Shown here: in pieces, positions 17,301 through 25,288 of the stretch
Layout of the letters: the number at the start of each line of letters is the position of its first letter
Position numbering within the stretch: position 1 is the stretch's first letter
Source: Bryobacterales bacterium
GTDB taxonomy: Bacteria > Acidobacteriota > Terriglobia > Bryobacterales > Bryobacteraceae
Direction: 5' to 3'
DNA length: 54,967 nucleotides
Assembly: GCA_020854055.1 (NCBI GenBank)
Contig: JADZGD010000015.1
Coordinates: forward strand, 1-54,967
Made by a program: the position numbers and the translations under genes
The notes under the pieces: model-generated
The model's input: the letters and a program-made list of their open reading frames with translations, nothing else
What the model was told of the DNA's origin: nothing
The model's database searches: none

Positions 17301-17872
17301 CGCAGCAGTTGTCCGTCATCGGCACCTACGATCTGCCGTTCGGCAAAGGCCGCCCGCTGCTCGCCGGTATGAACAAGTATGCCGAAGCGGTCATCGGCGG
17401 CTGGAGCTTCAGCGGGGTCTTCATGTCGCACTCCGGCTTCCCGCTCGATTTTCCGAACGCCGGCCCATTGGTTGCCAGGAGCGCCAGGCTGAACGATTCC
17501 CAGCGCGACAAGCTAGCGCAAGCCAATGGCCGCACGCAGTATGATCCTTCGTACGACGTGTGGTTCGACACATCGATCTTTCCCACGACAACGCCGCCGG
17601 CGTACACTCTGCGCAACTTTCCCACGCGATTTCCCGATGTTCGTGGCAGACCGCTCAACGTCGCTGATATCTCGCTCTATAAGGAGTTCAACTTCTTCGA
17701 GAAGCTGAAATGGCAGCTCCGTTGTGATGCGCACAATGCCGGAAACTTCCCTTGGTTTGGCAAAATCGACAAACAAGGCGCCAACGTCACCAACCAGAAC
17801 TTCGGACACCTTCTCGCCGACATGGGTAATGAAACCCGAATCGTGGTCTTCGTCATGAAGATCATCTTCTAA
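14342..17872 (+). CDS. Oar-like TonB-dependent receptor with N-terminal carboxypeptidase-regulatory domain
   Basis: 1176 residues. Signal peptide (MKSTLLRICCLALALASAM), then a CarboxypepD_reg beta-sandwich (about 24-110: ATISGEVTDPAGAAVEGAKV to GFKKFVREDVVL). A plug-like domain follows (ETATRQTSFENRIIENVPSG; VLDGTTNTKSDRGVGFVPSI), then a long outer-membrane barrel ending in MKIIF with the terminal aromatic expected for BAM-dependent insertion. Such large acidobacterial receptors import or bind bulky substrates, probably glycans, with TonB energy. There is no adjacent SusD-like protein. Strong promoter and ribosome site upstream; hairpin at 17887-17936 downstream, suggesting that much of the transcript ends there while some continues into the next gene. 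Confidence 0.94.
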   Translation: MKSTLLRICCLALALASAMVAQEFRATISGEVTDPAGAAVEGAKVVATSVERNVPYDTATNAVGRYTIQFLLPGKYTVTVEKTGFKKFVREDVVLVGQDKLALDVRLDLGAVVDSVTVTGDVSLLQTETATRQTSFENRIIENVPSGGRNIFALMYDQPGVVKTSTYWGSMELYAFGNVNGVSIGGGRNQENETVLDGTTNTKSDRGVGFVPSINATQEFTVQTNSYDAQFGRVGGGVTMINVKSGTNSLHGQLFEFFKNDKFRANDWVANKNEEGKTPFKNNTFGFEVDGPFYIPKVFDGRNKAFFMISLEGLREHNPGGTLTTLPLPEQLTGNFTNLLNGAGAQVTIYDPLSTQLGPDGKTYVRTPFTNNTIPGSRINGIAAKAAAFYPAPTFAGDGPAHLNNYAKILPSSNNYDSWLGKMDYMFSDRQRVSFRYGQTPWLNFSKLSWGNNPAEPSGEYPSTRIPRTWGADWTYTVSPTVVANLRFGLSRYEGQGGNTFGLNYDPRQLGFPSSLVAQFSALMFPRFNVGNYSPLGASPVFSYSTNDAYSLQPNISWTKGRHFLKIGTEFRRYNDNSQGPGLASGAYTFSTGFTGANPQRSDAVSGNEFASFLLGYPQSGQVDKNIYPAYRSKYYAAYIQDDFKVNSKLTLNLGLRWDYESPRYERFNRMVTDFASGPSPVAAAAKASPNAANCPACAAGLTGGIVYAGNSGDARYPFDPKRNQFQPRLGVAYRVRQNMVLRGGYAISYLGQSSAGQSYGYSRTTALTSSLDANLTPAVTLNDPFPASIYPTGLLQPVGNSQGLSTNLGQGIAVPYRDRSLPYSNQYSVGLQYELPRGWLADASYVGNITRRLPVNLGLNFIPQNVLTSLPVDQRPAYFNAQLPNPMAGLLPGSGLNNATLSRAQLLYAYPQYNGVTLTDVPIGRQRYDALQLKLTKRFSHGLTTTVSYTASKTLEQVSVLNAQDVNLSNVLATGLENRLVQYDVPQQLSVIGTYDLPFGKGRPLLAGMNKYAEAVIGGWSFSGVFMSHSGFPLDFPNAGPLVARSARLNDSQRDKLAQANGRTQYDPSYDVWFDTSIFPTTTPPAYTLRNFPTRFPDVRGRPLNVADISLYKEFNFFEKLKWQLRCDAHNAGNFPWFGKIDKQGANVTNQNFGHLLADMGNETRIVVFVMKIIF

Positions 17873-17886
17873 CCTTGCCGCTGTGG

Positions 17887-17936
17887 CCGGCCGCTCGCCG
17901 GAATCCGATTCCTGGTCGGGTTCCGCGGGCGGCCGG
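17887..17936 (+). terminator. Two-tier stem-loop after the TonB receptor gene
   Basis: Outer stem CCGGCCGC (17887-17894) with GCGGCCGG (17929-17936). Inner stem GGAATCCGA (17900-17908) with TCGGGTTCC (17916-17924), one G-U pair. The T-rich stretch GTTCTTTCTGT follows. It lies between the TonB receptor stop and the start of the next gene, so it may attenuate read-through. Confidence 0.65.
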
Positions 17937-17978
17937 TGCTGTTCTTTCTGTCTGAGAAATCTTCCCGGTCAATCCAAC

Positions 17979-20267
17979 ATGTCTAGAATCCTCTTGCTAT
18001 TCCTTGTATTTCCTCTCTTTGCAGCCACCATCAAGGTGGGCACTTTCCCTGAAGAGTTCAAACACAGCTTCACCACCGCGCAGGGTCTCCCCGATAACCA
18101 GGTGAACTGTGTCGCGACGGCGGGAAACCGCATCTATGCCGGCACGGCTAAGGGGCTGGCTATGCTGGATGGCGGCAATACATGGCGGGCCGTCAGCGGA
18201 TTGTCCGAACACCCGGTCGAGCTGTGTGCTTCATCGGGCACGGCGCTCTATCTGACCTACAACGGCGGGTTGTATCGGGCTGACGCGGAAGCCGCCAAAC
18301 GGCTGGCTACCCTACCGGACGCAACGCCGTCTGCCCTCGCGGCCGATAAGAGCGGAGCAGTCCTCGCCGCCGGCCGCGCCCTGTACCGGTTACATATGGG
18401 AAAGCTGGCTCCGATTCCCGGCTCGCCGATGGCGGCCCGCCAATTGGCGCTTGGGCCGCGGGGCGAACTGGCCGTTGCGGCGGAAGAAGGTGTCTTCCAG
18501 CGTTCTGCCGGCGGAGACTGGACACACCTGATCCCTCACGCCGGCGACCACAGTTGGGCCGCGCTTGACAGCCGCGGCGTGATATACGACTCGCAAGGCC
18601 GGTTGTGGGTCGCCACCCCGCCCGGAGTCGCCCGTCTTGACGGCGCTAATTGGACTCTTTTCACCGGCCGGGAAGGCCTGCCCTACGGCGGCATCAACAC
18701 CATCGCCCTGGGCGAACCGGGAGTCATCTGGTTCGGCACCACGCGCGGCGCCATCCGTTACGACGGCCAGACCTGGGAGTACCGTCAGGGCCTCCGCTGG
18801 CTGCCCGCCGATAATATCCGTTCAATTGCGGTTACCTCCACGGGCGACGCCTGGTTTGCCACCTCCGCCGGAGCCGGCCGCATCGAACGCAAGCCCACGA
18901 CGCTGGCAGAAAAGGCGCGCTACTTTGAAGACGAAATCGACAAGCGCCACCGCCGCACGCCTTATGGTTATGTGATGGCCGTCCAGCTTCCCAAGGCAGG
19001 CGACAAGAGCGAGTGGGTACAACACGATAGCGACAATGATGGCTTGTGGACCGCCATGTACGGCGCCGGCGAGTGCTTCGGCTACGCCGCCACCCGCGAT
19101 CCCCTGGCCCGCGCGCGCGCCCGCAAGGCCTTCGAAGCCCTGCGCTTTCTGAGTGAAGTGACCCAGGGCGGCGAGCATCCCGCGCCTCCCGGCTTCCCTG
19201 CCCGGTCGATTCTGCCCACCAGCGGCCCCGACCCAAATATCGGGGATTCCCGCGAACGCGACATCAACCGGAGGGCCAACCATGACCATCTATGGAAGAT
19301 TCTCTCCCCCCGCTGGCCGAAAAGCGCCGACGGCAAATGGTATTGGAAGACCGACACCAGTTCCGACGAGTTGGACGGCCACTATTTCTTCTACGCTCAG
19401 TATTACGATCTGGTAGCCGAAACGCCTCAGGAAAAAGAAGACGTTCGCAAGGTGGTGCGCGCCATCACCGATCACCTGCTGGCGCACGATTTCAAGCTTG
19501 TGGATTGGGATGGCACTCCCACCCGTTGGGGCATCTTCGATCCCGAAAATCTGAATCACAACCGCGCTTTCTGGGCCGGACGCGGCCTGAATTCGTTGAG
19601 CATCCTCTCTTACCTGAAGGTCGCTGAACACATGACCGGCGACGTCAGGTATCGCCAGGCCTACGACAAGCTGGTGAAACAGGATAGTTATGCCACCAAC
19701 GCGATGGTCGCCAAGATCAGCGCCGGGCCCGGCTCCGGGAATCAGTCCGACGACGAGATGGCGTTCATGAGTTACTACAACCTGATCAAGTACGAGACCG
19801 ACGACGACTTACTACAGAAATATTCATACTCGCTGTTCAATTACTGGAATGCCGAACGGGCAGAGATGAATCCGTTCTTCAACTTCGTGGCCGCCGCCAG
19901 CCTCGAGGGAAAGAAATTCACCAGCGCCTTTCGCACCCAGAACCTCAGCCTGCACGGCGATTGGCTGGAGGACTCCGTGGATACGCTGCGCCGCCTGCCG
20001 CTCGACCGCATCGACTGGCGGCACGATAACAGCCACCGCGTCGACCTGATCCCGGTGCGCTCCTTTATCCCCGAGGACGATAACCGCCGCCAAGGTCTCG
20101 CCTACCGCCGCAATGGCAAGGTGATCCCGGTGGACGAGTGCTTCTTCGAATTCTGGAATCACAACCTCTACCGTCTAGTTACCGGCGGCGGCGGCCACGC
20201 GCTAGGCGACGGCGCGGTCTTCCTGCTGCCCTACTACATGGGCCTCTATCATCGTTACATTGAGTAG
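17979..20267 (+). CDS. Secreted regulator-type beta-propeller fused to a helical-hairpin domain
   Basis: 762 residues from the ATG at 17979, the start that gives the signal peptide MSRILLLFLVFPLFA. The first half (about 25-310) is built of regulator-propeller (Reg_prop) blades like those of hybrid two-component sensors: TAQGLPDNQVNCVAT, GREGLPYGGINTIALG, VIWFGTTRGAIRYDG, DAWFATSAGAGRI. The second half (about 330-762) is helical and Trp/Tyr/Asp-rich (HDSDNDGLWTAMYGAGECFG; FNYWNAERAEMNPFFNFV) and looks like an alpha/alpha toroid as in glycan-degrading or glycan-binding enzymes; I do not recognise a named family. No kinase or transmembrane segment follows. It starts 106 bases after the TonB receptor and ends 5 bases before the HGSNAT-like gene. 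Confidence 0.75.
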   Translation: MSRILLLFLVFPLFAATIKVGTFPEEFKHSFTTAQGLPDNQVNCVATAGNRIYAGTAKGLAMLDGGNTWRAVSGLSEHPVELCASSGTALYLTYNGGLYRADAEAAKRLATLPDATPSALAADKSGAVLAAGRALYRLHMGKLAPIPGSPMAARQLALGPRGELAVAAEEGVFQRSAGGDWTHLIPHAGDHSWAALDSRGVIYDSQGRLWVATPPGVARLDGANWTLFTGREGLPYGGINTIALGEPGVIWFGTTRGAIRYDGQTWEYRQGLRWLPADNIRSIAVTSTGDAWFATSAGAGRIERKPTTLAEKARYFEDEIDKRHRRTPYGYVMAVQLPKAGDKSEWVQHDSDNDGLWTAMYGAGECFGYAATRDPLARARARKAFEALRFLSEVTQGGEHPAPPGFPARSILPTSGPDPNIGDSRERDINRRANHDHLWKILSPRWPKSADGKWYWKTDTSSDELDGHYFFYAQYYDLVAETPQEKEDVRKVVRAITDHLLAHDFKLVDWDGTPTRWGIFDPENLNHNRAFWAGRGLNSLSILSYLKVAEHMTGDVRYRQAYDKLVKQDSYATNAMVAKISAGPGSGNQSDDEMAFMSYYNLIKYETDDDLLQKYSYSLFNYWNAERAEMNPFFNFVAAASLEGKKFTSAFRTQNLSLHGDWLEDSVDTLRRLPLDRIDWRHDNSHRVDLIPVRSFIPEDDNRRQGLAYRRNGKVIPVDECFFEFWNHNLYRLVTGGGGHALGDGAVFLLPYYMGLYHRYIE

Positions 20268-20272
20268 CCGGT

Positions 20273-21370
20273 ATGGCAGCCAGTTCCCGCATCGCTTCGA
20301 TGGACCAGTTCCGCGGCTACACCATGGCTGGAATGTTTCTGGTCAACTTCATCGGCGCATTCGCCGTGGTGCATCCCGTCTTCAAGCACCACAACAACTA
20401 CAACAGCTATGCCGACACGATCATGCCGCATTTCTTTTTCGCCGTCGGCTTCTCGTTGCGCCTTGCCCTGCTGCGCCACATCGAGCGCATGGGCAGATCG
20501 GCGGCGTACCGCAAGGCGGTAACGCGCTGCCTGTCGCTGATCCTGATCGGCCTGGTGGTGTATCACCTGGATGGCAACTTCCGTAACTGGCAGGACCTGC
20601 AAAAACTTGGTTGGGGCGGCTTCATCGCGCAGTCATTCTGGAGGAGTCCGTTCCAGGCGCTGGTTCATATCGCCATCACCTCGCTCTGGATTCTCCCGGT
20701 GATCGGCGCGTCGGCGCGGGTGCGGGTGATCTTCCTGGCCGGCACCTCGCTACTCCACCTGGCGCTCTCGCACGCCTTCTGGTATTCCCTGTTGTGGGAC
20801 AAGAAGGTGATCGACGGTGGGCAGTTGGGCTTCATCTCCTGGGCGATCCCCACCCTGATGGGCTCGTTTGCCTACGACTGGATCGCCAAGCGTGGCTCGG
20901 CCGGCGCGATGAAGCCGCTGCTTCAATGGGGGCTGGTTCTCAGCGTGTTCGGTTACGCACTCTCCTGCCTGAACGCGGTGTTCAACCCCGTACAGGCCGG
21001 TGGGTTGTCACGCTTTCTGGTGGAGCCGCCATTCTGGCCGCCATCCCGTCCGGTGGACCTGTGGACCATGAGCCAACGAGCGGGCTCGAACTCCTATCTC
21101 TGGTTCTCGGCCGGTTTCTCGCTGCTCGTCTACGCGCTGTTTGTCTGGCTCAGCGACCAAAAGGGCAAGCAACTCTCGATGCTCCGCGTCTTCGGGCTGA
21201 ACCCGCTGGCCGGCTACATCATCCACGGTGTGGTAGCCGATGCGGTTCGCCCGTACGCGCCCGGCGACTCGCCCCTCTACTGGGTAGCGGTGACCTTCGC
21301 CATCTACTTCGGCATCACCTGGCTGTTCGTCTGGGGTCTGGACAAGCAGAAGATCTACCTGCGCATGTAG
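20273..21370 (+). CDS. HGSNAT-like membrane acyltransferase (DUF5009/YeiB-type)
   Basis: 365 residues with about ten hydrophobic segments. The start SRIASMDQFRGYTMAGMFLV matches the conserved opening of bacterial relatives of heparan-alpha-glucosaminide N-acetyltransferase (typically SLDxFRG). TIMPHFFFAVGFSLRLALL and FGLNPLAGYIIHG are further family blocks. The human enzyme acetylates terminal glucosamine of heparan across a membrane using acetyl-CoA; the bacterial homologues are mostly uncharacterised. It lies 5 bases after the propeller/hairpin gene, so translation is probably coupled; no ribosome site of its own is evident. Placement beside a hexosaminidase and a glycan-type TonB receptor suggests action on an amino sugar in the envelope (inference). 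Confidence 0.8.
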   Translation: MAASSRIASMDQFRGYTMAGMFLVNFIGAFAVVHPVFKHHNNYNSYADTIMPHFFFAVGFSLRLALLRHIERMGRSAAYRKAVTRCLSLILIGLVVYHLDGNFRNWQDLQKLGWGGFIAQSFWRSPFQALVHIAITSLWILPVIGASARVRVIFLAGTSLLHLALSHAFWYSLLWDKKVIDGGQLGFISWAIPTLMGSFAYDWIAKRGSAGAMKPLLQWGLVLSVFGYALSCLNAVFNPVQAGGLSRFLVEPPFWPPSRPVDLWTMSQRAGSNSYLWFSAGFSLLVYALFVWLSDQKGKQLSMLRVFGLNPLAGYIIHGVVADAVRPYAPGDSPLYWVAVTFAIYFGITWLFVWGLDKQKIYLRM

Positions 21371-21384
21371 CCCTTCGAGCTTCG

Positions 21385-22083
21385 TCAGCGTGGCCGCTCG
21401 AGCGAAGTCTCTTCGCGGATAATGCTCTGCATCGCCGCTAATCGCACCGGCTTCGGTGAAGACGGAACGGCCAGTTGCGTGTAGATGGCCAGCGCCTGCT
21501 CCCGCTTGCCATCGGCCAGCAACCGTTCGGCGCAAACCAGCGAACCGTCGGCAACGGCAGTCCGTACCGCGCCACGCGACTTTCCCAGCGCCGCTTGCAG
21601 TTCTTTGGCCGCGGCCAACCTTCCGATGTGTCCCAGGGCCGAAGCTGCCGCACAGGCGGAATTCAGATCGCCGCCGTAAATCAGCCGTGCCAGCGCCGGC
21701 ACTGCCTTCTCCGCCCGGCGCTTGCCGAGCGAGTTGATCACGCCGATCTTCCGGTCGCCGTGTAACTTCGCCATCGCCGCCAGCAGCGCATCGTCTGCCG
21801 AAGGATCTTCCACCGTTTCCAAACCATGGCGCGCGTAGGTATTCAGCCGCTCATTGGCCAGCAAGGGCGCCAGAGCCAGCACCGCTTCCTTTGACCCATG
21901 TTCGCCAAGCCGCTGGCATGCCTTCGCCTTATGAAAATCAGTCGCGCCGGGGTCCTTCACGATTGCGATCAGCGACGCCACATCCATCGTGGCAATATCG
22001 CCTTCTCGAAACTCGGGAGGTGGAACCGGCTTCGGCGGGGGCGCCGGCTTTGCGGCAGGTGCGGGTTGTGTCGTGTTCTGCAT
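21385..22083 (-). CDS. HEAT-repeat protein with proline-rich N-terminus
   Basis: 232 residues from the ATG at 22083, preceded on the minus strand by AGGGAG. The N-terminus is Ala/Pro/Lys-rich (about 4-25), followed by helical HEAT-like repeats: AVLALAPLLANERLNTYAR, AVPALARLIYGGDLNSAC, AAASALGHIGRLAAAKEL. No signal peptide and no catalytic motif. HEAT arrays usually bind proteins; the partner may be the oxidoreductase encoded 19 bases upstream (stop at 22103), with which it is probably co-transcribed. It converges on the acyltransferase gene (14-base gap). Confidence 0.75.
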   Translation of the reverse strand: MQNTTQPAPAAKPAPPPKPVPPPEFREGDIATMDVASLIAIVKDPGATDFHKAKACQRLGEHGSKEAVLALAPLLANERLNTYARHGLETVEDPSADDALLAAMAKLHGDRKIGVINSLGKRRAEKAVPALARLIYGGDLNSACAAASALGHIGRLAAAKELQAALGKSRGAVRTAVADGSLVCAERLLADGKREQALAIYTQLAVPSSPKPVRLAAMQSIIREETSLERPR

Positions 22084-22102
22084 CGTTGATCTCCCTTGAG
22101 TT

Positions 22103-23383
22103 TCAGACTCTCCACGGCTCGCGCATGGCGCGCGACCGCATCCGGTTGGCAATTTCGTCGTTGGTGAATTCCCGCCGCGCCGGATCCCAACTCAGCGTCT
22201 TGCCCCGCTGGTAGGCAATGAAGGCGGCGTGGCAAACAACGTGGGAGTTGGCCGCGGCGGCGGCGCTCGCCTTGGGTTGCTGGCGGATCCTGATGGCGTG
22301 CATCAGGTCCAACATGTGATTATCCAGCGCCATCCGTGCCTCTTCGGTTGGCCGTATCAGCGGCTTGATGCTATCCGACGCCTCGATGATGGACGCATCG
22401 CCGGTCTCCACCCACCCCAGATCGCCCTCGATACGGAAACTGCACGAGCCGGTTTTCAGCGCTCCGTTCCAGCCGTTGTCGCGCATCACCAGGCGCACTC
22501 CATCGGCATACCGGCAGTGGACCTGATAGGGACCCACGTTAGTGCCCACCGGCTCGTACTCCACCGGCTGCGTGTCGTCGTACCCGGCCGCCCACTGGCA
22601 CAGATCCACGGTGTGCGATCCCCATTCCAGAATCCCGCCGCCGTGGAAATCGTAAAAATTGCGCCACCCGCCGCGGACATAGGAGGAGTGGTAAGGGCGC
22701 CACGGCGCAGGTCCCAGCCAGCGGTCCCAATCGAGCACCTGCTTGGGTGGCAGAGCCTCCTCGGCCAGCCAGTCGCGGCTCGGAATCGGGGGCCAATCGA
22801 CCGACGGGCCGACGTTGGCGTAAAGCGTCTGCAGTTTCCCCAGCGCGCCGGTATTCAGCAGGTTCTTGCAGAATTCAAAATTGGCGCCGTTCCGCCGCTG
22901 GCAGCCGGCCTGATAGATGCGGTTGTAGCGGCGGAAAGCATCGGCCAGGGCCCAGCTCTCCTCCATCGTCATCGAGCACGGCTTCTCGCAGTAGACATCC
23001 TTGCCGTGCTGCGCGGCGATGATGGAGAGCGGTGTGTGCCAGCGGTCGCCGGTGGCGATCAGCACGGCGTCGATGTCCGGCCGCGCCAGCAGCGCGAACT
23101 GGTCGTCGTACATCTGACAGCCGTGGTCGCCATAGGTCTGGTCCACGGTGGACTTGATGGTTTCACGGCGCTCGTTGCGCACGTCGCAAATCGCCACGAA
23201 GCGGGCCTGGTCCTTGAACTTCAGAATCTTGCTCAAGTCGTGGGAGCCGCGGCTGCCAATGCCGATTCCCCCAAACACGATCTTGTCGCTGGGGGCCACC
23301 GCCCCGGCTCTCCGGCCCAAGACCACGCTAGGCACAATCATCGGCGCGATGGCGGATTGAAGGATCTGGCGTCGGGTAGTCAT
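22103..23383 (-). CDS. Gfo/Idh/MocA-family oxidoreductase with twin-arginine signal (paralogue 1)
   Basis: 426 residues. The N-terminus MTTRRQILQSAIAPMIVPSV is a twin-arginine export signal, so the NAD(P)-bound enzyme is probably folded in the cytoplasm and exported. The Rossmann motif is GGIGIGSRGSHD and the catalytic-region lysine lies in EKPCSM. The C-terminal sandwich domain ends SRAMREPWRV, shared with the paralogue at 27425-28747 (SQEMREPYRL). The superfamily oxidises or reduces sugars and cyclitols, and some members act as NAD-dependent glycosidases (GH109); the reaction here is unknown. The HEAT-repeat gene follows 19 bases downstream. Divergent from the GH-A-like gene. Confidence 0.9.
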   Translation of the reverse strand: MTTRRQILQSAIAPMIVPSVVLGRRAGAVAPSDKIVFGGIGIGSRGSHDLSKILKFKDQARFVAICDVRNERRETIKSTVDQTYGDHGCQMYDDQFALLARPDIDAVLIATGDRWHTPLSIIAAQHGKDVYCEKPCSMTMEESWALADAFRRYNRIYQAGCQRRNGANFEFCKNLLNTGALGKLQTLYANVGPSVDWPPIPSRDWLAEEALPPKQVLDWDRWLGPAPWRPYHSSYVRGGWRNFYDFHGGGILEWGSHTVDLCQWAAGYDDTQPVEYEPVGTNVGPYQVHCRYADGVRLVMRDNGWNGALKTGSCSFRIEGDLGWVETGDASIIEASDSIKPLIRPTEEARMALDNHMLDLMHAIRIRQQPKASAAAAANSHVVCHAAFIAYQRGKTLSWDPARREFTNDEIANRMRSRAMREPWRV

Positions 23384-23466
23384 TTTGTTGCTAATCAGAA
23401 TACTATATCTGAATCCAACTTTGTCCGGTGCCCGGGCGGCACTCGCGGTTCGGTATGATTTCTCCT

Positions 23467-24681
23467 ATGTCTCCTCGCCACTTGCTCTACTCGATAGCCC
23501 TCTCACTGGCATTGACGGCCGGTCTCACCGCCGCCGGAAAGCCGTTTCCGGAGGTGGCCCGCGTGGGGCCTGACGTCTTTCCCGTGCTCGCCTGGGGATC
23601 GTCTCCGGCTGACCCGCAACAACTCCGCATGATGAAAGAAGCAGGCCTGAACGTCTCCGGCTTCTGCAAGGTGGAAGATCTCGACCGCGTAGCCGCGGCC
23701 GGACTCACCTGCATCGTCAGTGATCCCGTAATCGCAAAAATTGTGGCCCGCAATGAAGCCACCGATGCCGAAATCCGCGAAGCCGCCGCCGCGCTTGCAA
23801 AGCGGATCGGTTCCAACCGAACGGCCTTCGGGGTCAACCTGCGTGACGAACCGAGCGAACAGCAGATGCCCATCCTCGGCCGCCTGGCGGCTGAACTCCT
23901 TCGTGTAATGCCGGATAAATTGCCTTACGTAAACCTGTTTCCCAATTACGCCAGCAACAAACAGCTTGGCTCGCCAAGTTACGAAGACCATCTGCGCGCC
24001 TACCTGAACATCGTAAAGCTGCCCTATCTGAGTTGGGATAACTACTCAGTCGAAGACGGTGAAATGCTACCCCGCTTTTACGACAACCTGGAGGTCGCCC
24101 GGAAACTGACGCTCGAAGCAAAAATCCCATTCTGGAACTGCATCCTCTCCACGGCCATGTTCGACTTCCCCCAGCCGGACGACGCCATTTACAGCCTTCA
24201 AATCTACGCCACCATGGCCTACGGCGGGCGCGGAATCGAGCTGTTCACTTACTTTTCCGAAGACATCGGCAACTTCCGCCTGGCGCCGATCGATCATTGG
24301 GGTAACCGCACTTCAACCTACGATGCGCTACGCCGCGCCGCCCTGCAGATCCACGCGCTAGCCCCGACGCTGGCGCGCCTTCACAGCACCGGCGTCTATC
24401 ACTGGCCCGTATCCACCGCCGCCGGCACGCAGCTTCTCAAAGGCATCGGAACCAGCGGCCGCCTGCTGGTCGGCGAGTTCAGCGATGATCAGGGACGCCC
24501 CTGGGTGATGCTGGTGAACAAGAGCCTGACCAGGAGCTGTTCCTTCCATCTTTCGCCGCGAGCCGAAAAAGCCAAACTCTACCGCTTGTCCGCCGTCACC
24601 GGCGAGGAACGGCCGCTTGGCGAGGAAGGCAACTGGCTGGCGCCGGGCTCGGGTATGCTGCTCAGGATCGCGGCGGAATAA
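23467..24681 (+). CDS. Secreted (beta/alpha)8-barrel glycoside-hydrolase-like protein
   Basis: 404 residues from the ATG at 23467, which opens the signal peptide MSPRHLLYSIALSLALTAG; in-frame ATGs at 23455 and 23428 are possible. The body looks like a clan GH-A barrel: an early strand with FPVLAWGSS, then AFGVNLRDEPSEQQ, where the DEP Glu is in the usual acid/base place at the end of strand 4. YINIVKLPYLSWDNY-like and ATMAYGGRGIELFTYF strands follow, and a small beta domain sits at the C-terminus (GRLLVGEFSDDQGRPWVMLV). I cannot name the GH family. Its last 20 bases overlap the convergent thiE gene. Confidence 0.55.
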   Translation: MSPRHLLYSIALSLALTAGLTAAGKPFPEVARVGPDVFPVLAWGSSPADPQQLRMMKEAGLNVSGFCKVEDLDRVAAAGLTCIVSDPVIAKIVARNEATDAEIREAAAALAKRIGSNRTAFGVNLRDEPSEQQMPILGRLAAELLRVMPDKLPYVNLFPNYASNKQLGSPSYEDHLRAYLNIVKLPYLSWDNYSVEDGEMLPRFYDNLEVARKLTLEAKIPFWNCILSTAMFDFPQPDDAIYSLQIYATMAYGGRGIELFTYFSEDIGNFRLAPIDHWGNRTSTYDALRRAALQIHALAPTLARLHSTGVYHWPVSTAAGTQLLKGIGTSGRLLVGEFSDDQGRPWVMLVNKSLTRSCSFHLSPRAEKAKLYRLSAVTGEERPLGEEGNWLAPGSGMLLRIAAE

Positions 24682-25288
24682 CACGGCGCAATTCGCGCGC
24701 CGCCTCCTCCGGATCTTCGGCGGTGCAGATGGCCGAGACGACGGCGATACCATCCGCGCCCGCCTCCATCACCAGGCGGGCGTTCTCCAAATGGATGCCG
24801 CCAATCGCCACCAGCGGCTGCGTCACCTGCGCGCGCAGCCGCCGCAAACCCTCCAGGCCCCAGGCCGGAGCGGTGTCCCGTTTGGTAGGCGTATCGAAGA
24901 TCGGGCTCACCCCCAGATAATCCGCTGAAGCCGGCGCCTGCTGGTTCCCAGTTTCCACCGAGATGCCGATCAGCGCCTCCGGACCCAGGAGCCGCCGCGC
25001 CGTGGCGTAATCCATATCGTTCCGGCCCAGGTGAACGCCGTCCGCCCCGGTGGCCAGCGCCACATCCACCCGGTCGTTGATAATCAGCGGCACACCCAAA
25101 TCAGCCAGCATCGGTTTCAATCGCCGGGCCAGTTCTATGAACTCGCGGGTGCTCGCGTCCTTCTCGCGCAACTGCACCACGGTGACACCGCCGCGTGCCG
25201 CCGCCTCCACCACATTCACCAGATCGCGCCCGCCCATCTGGCCGCGATCGGTCACCAGGTAGAGCGACGGGTCGAAGCGCCTTCTCAT
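24662..25288 (-). CDS. thiE: Thiamine-phosphate synthase
   Basis: Joins HMP-pyrophosphate and HET-phosphate to give thiamine monophosphate in the cytoplasm. 208 residues, normal length, all family blocks present: LYLVTDR, VVQLREKD, LIINDRVDVALATGADGVHLG (20 residues shown as the core HMP-PP site), SPIFDTPTKRD and VAIGGI. The ATG overlaps the thiM stop as ATGA, so translation is coupled. Last gene of the oxidoreductase-thiM-thiE unit. Its 3' end overlaps the convergent GH-like gene by 20 bases. No TPP riboswitch was seen ahead of the unit. Confidence 0.96.
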   Translation of the reverse strand: MRRRFDPSLYLVTDRGQMGGRDLVNVVEAAARGGVTVVQLREKDASTREFIELARRLKPMLADLGVPLIINDRVDVALATGADGVHLGRNDMDYATARRLLGPEALIGISVETGNQQAPASADYLGVSPIFDTPTKRDTAPAWGLEGLRRLRAQVTQPLVAIGGIHLENARLVMEAGADGIAVVSAICTAEDPEEAARELRRVIPPRS

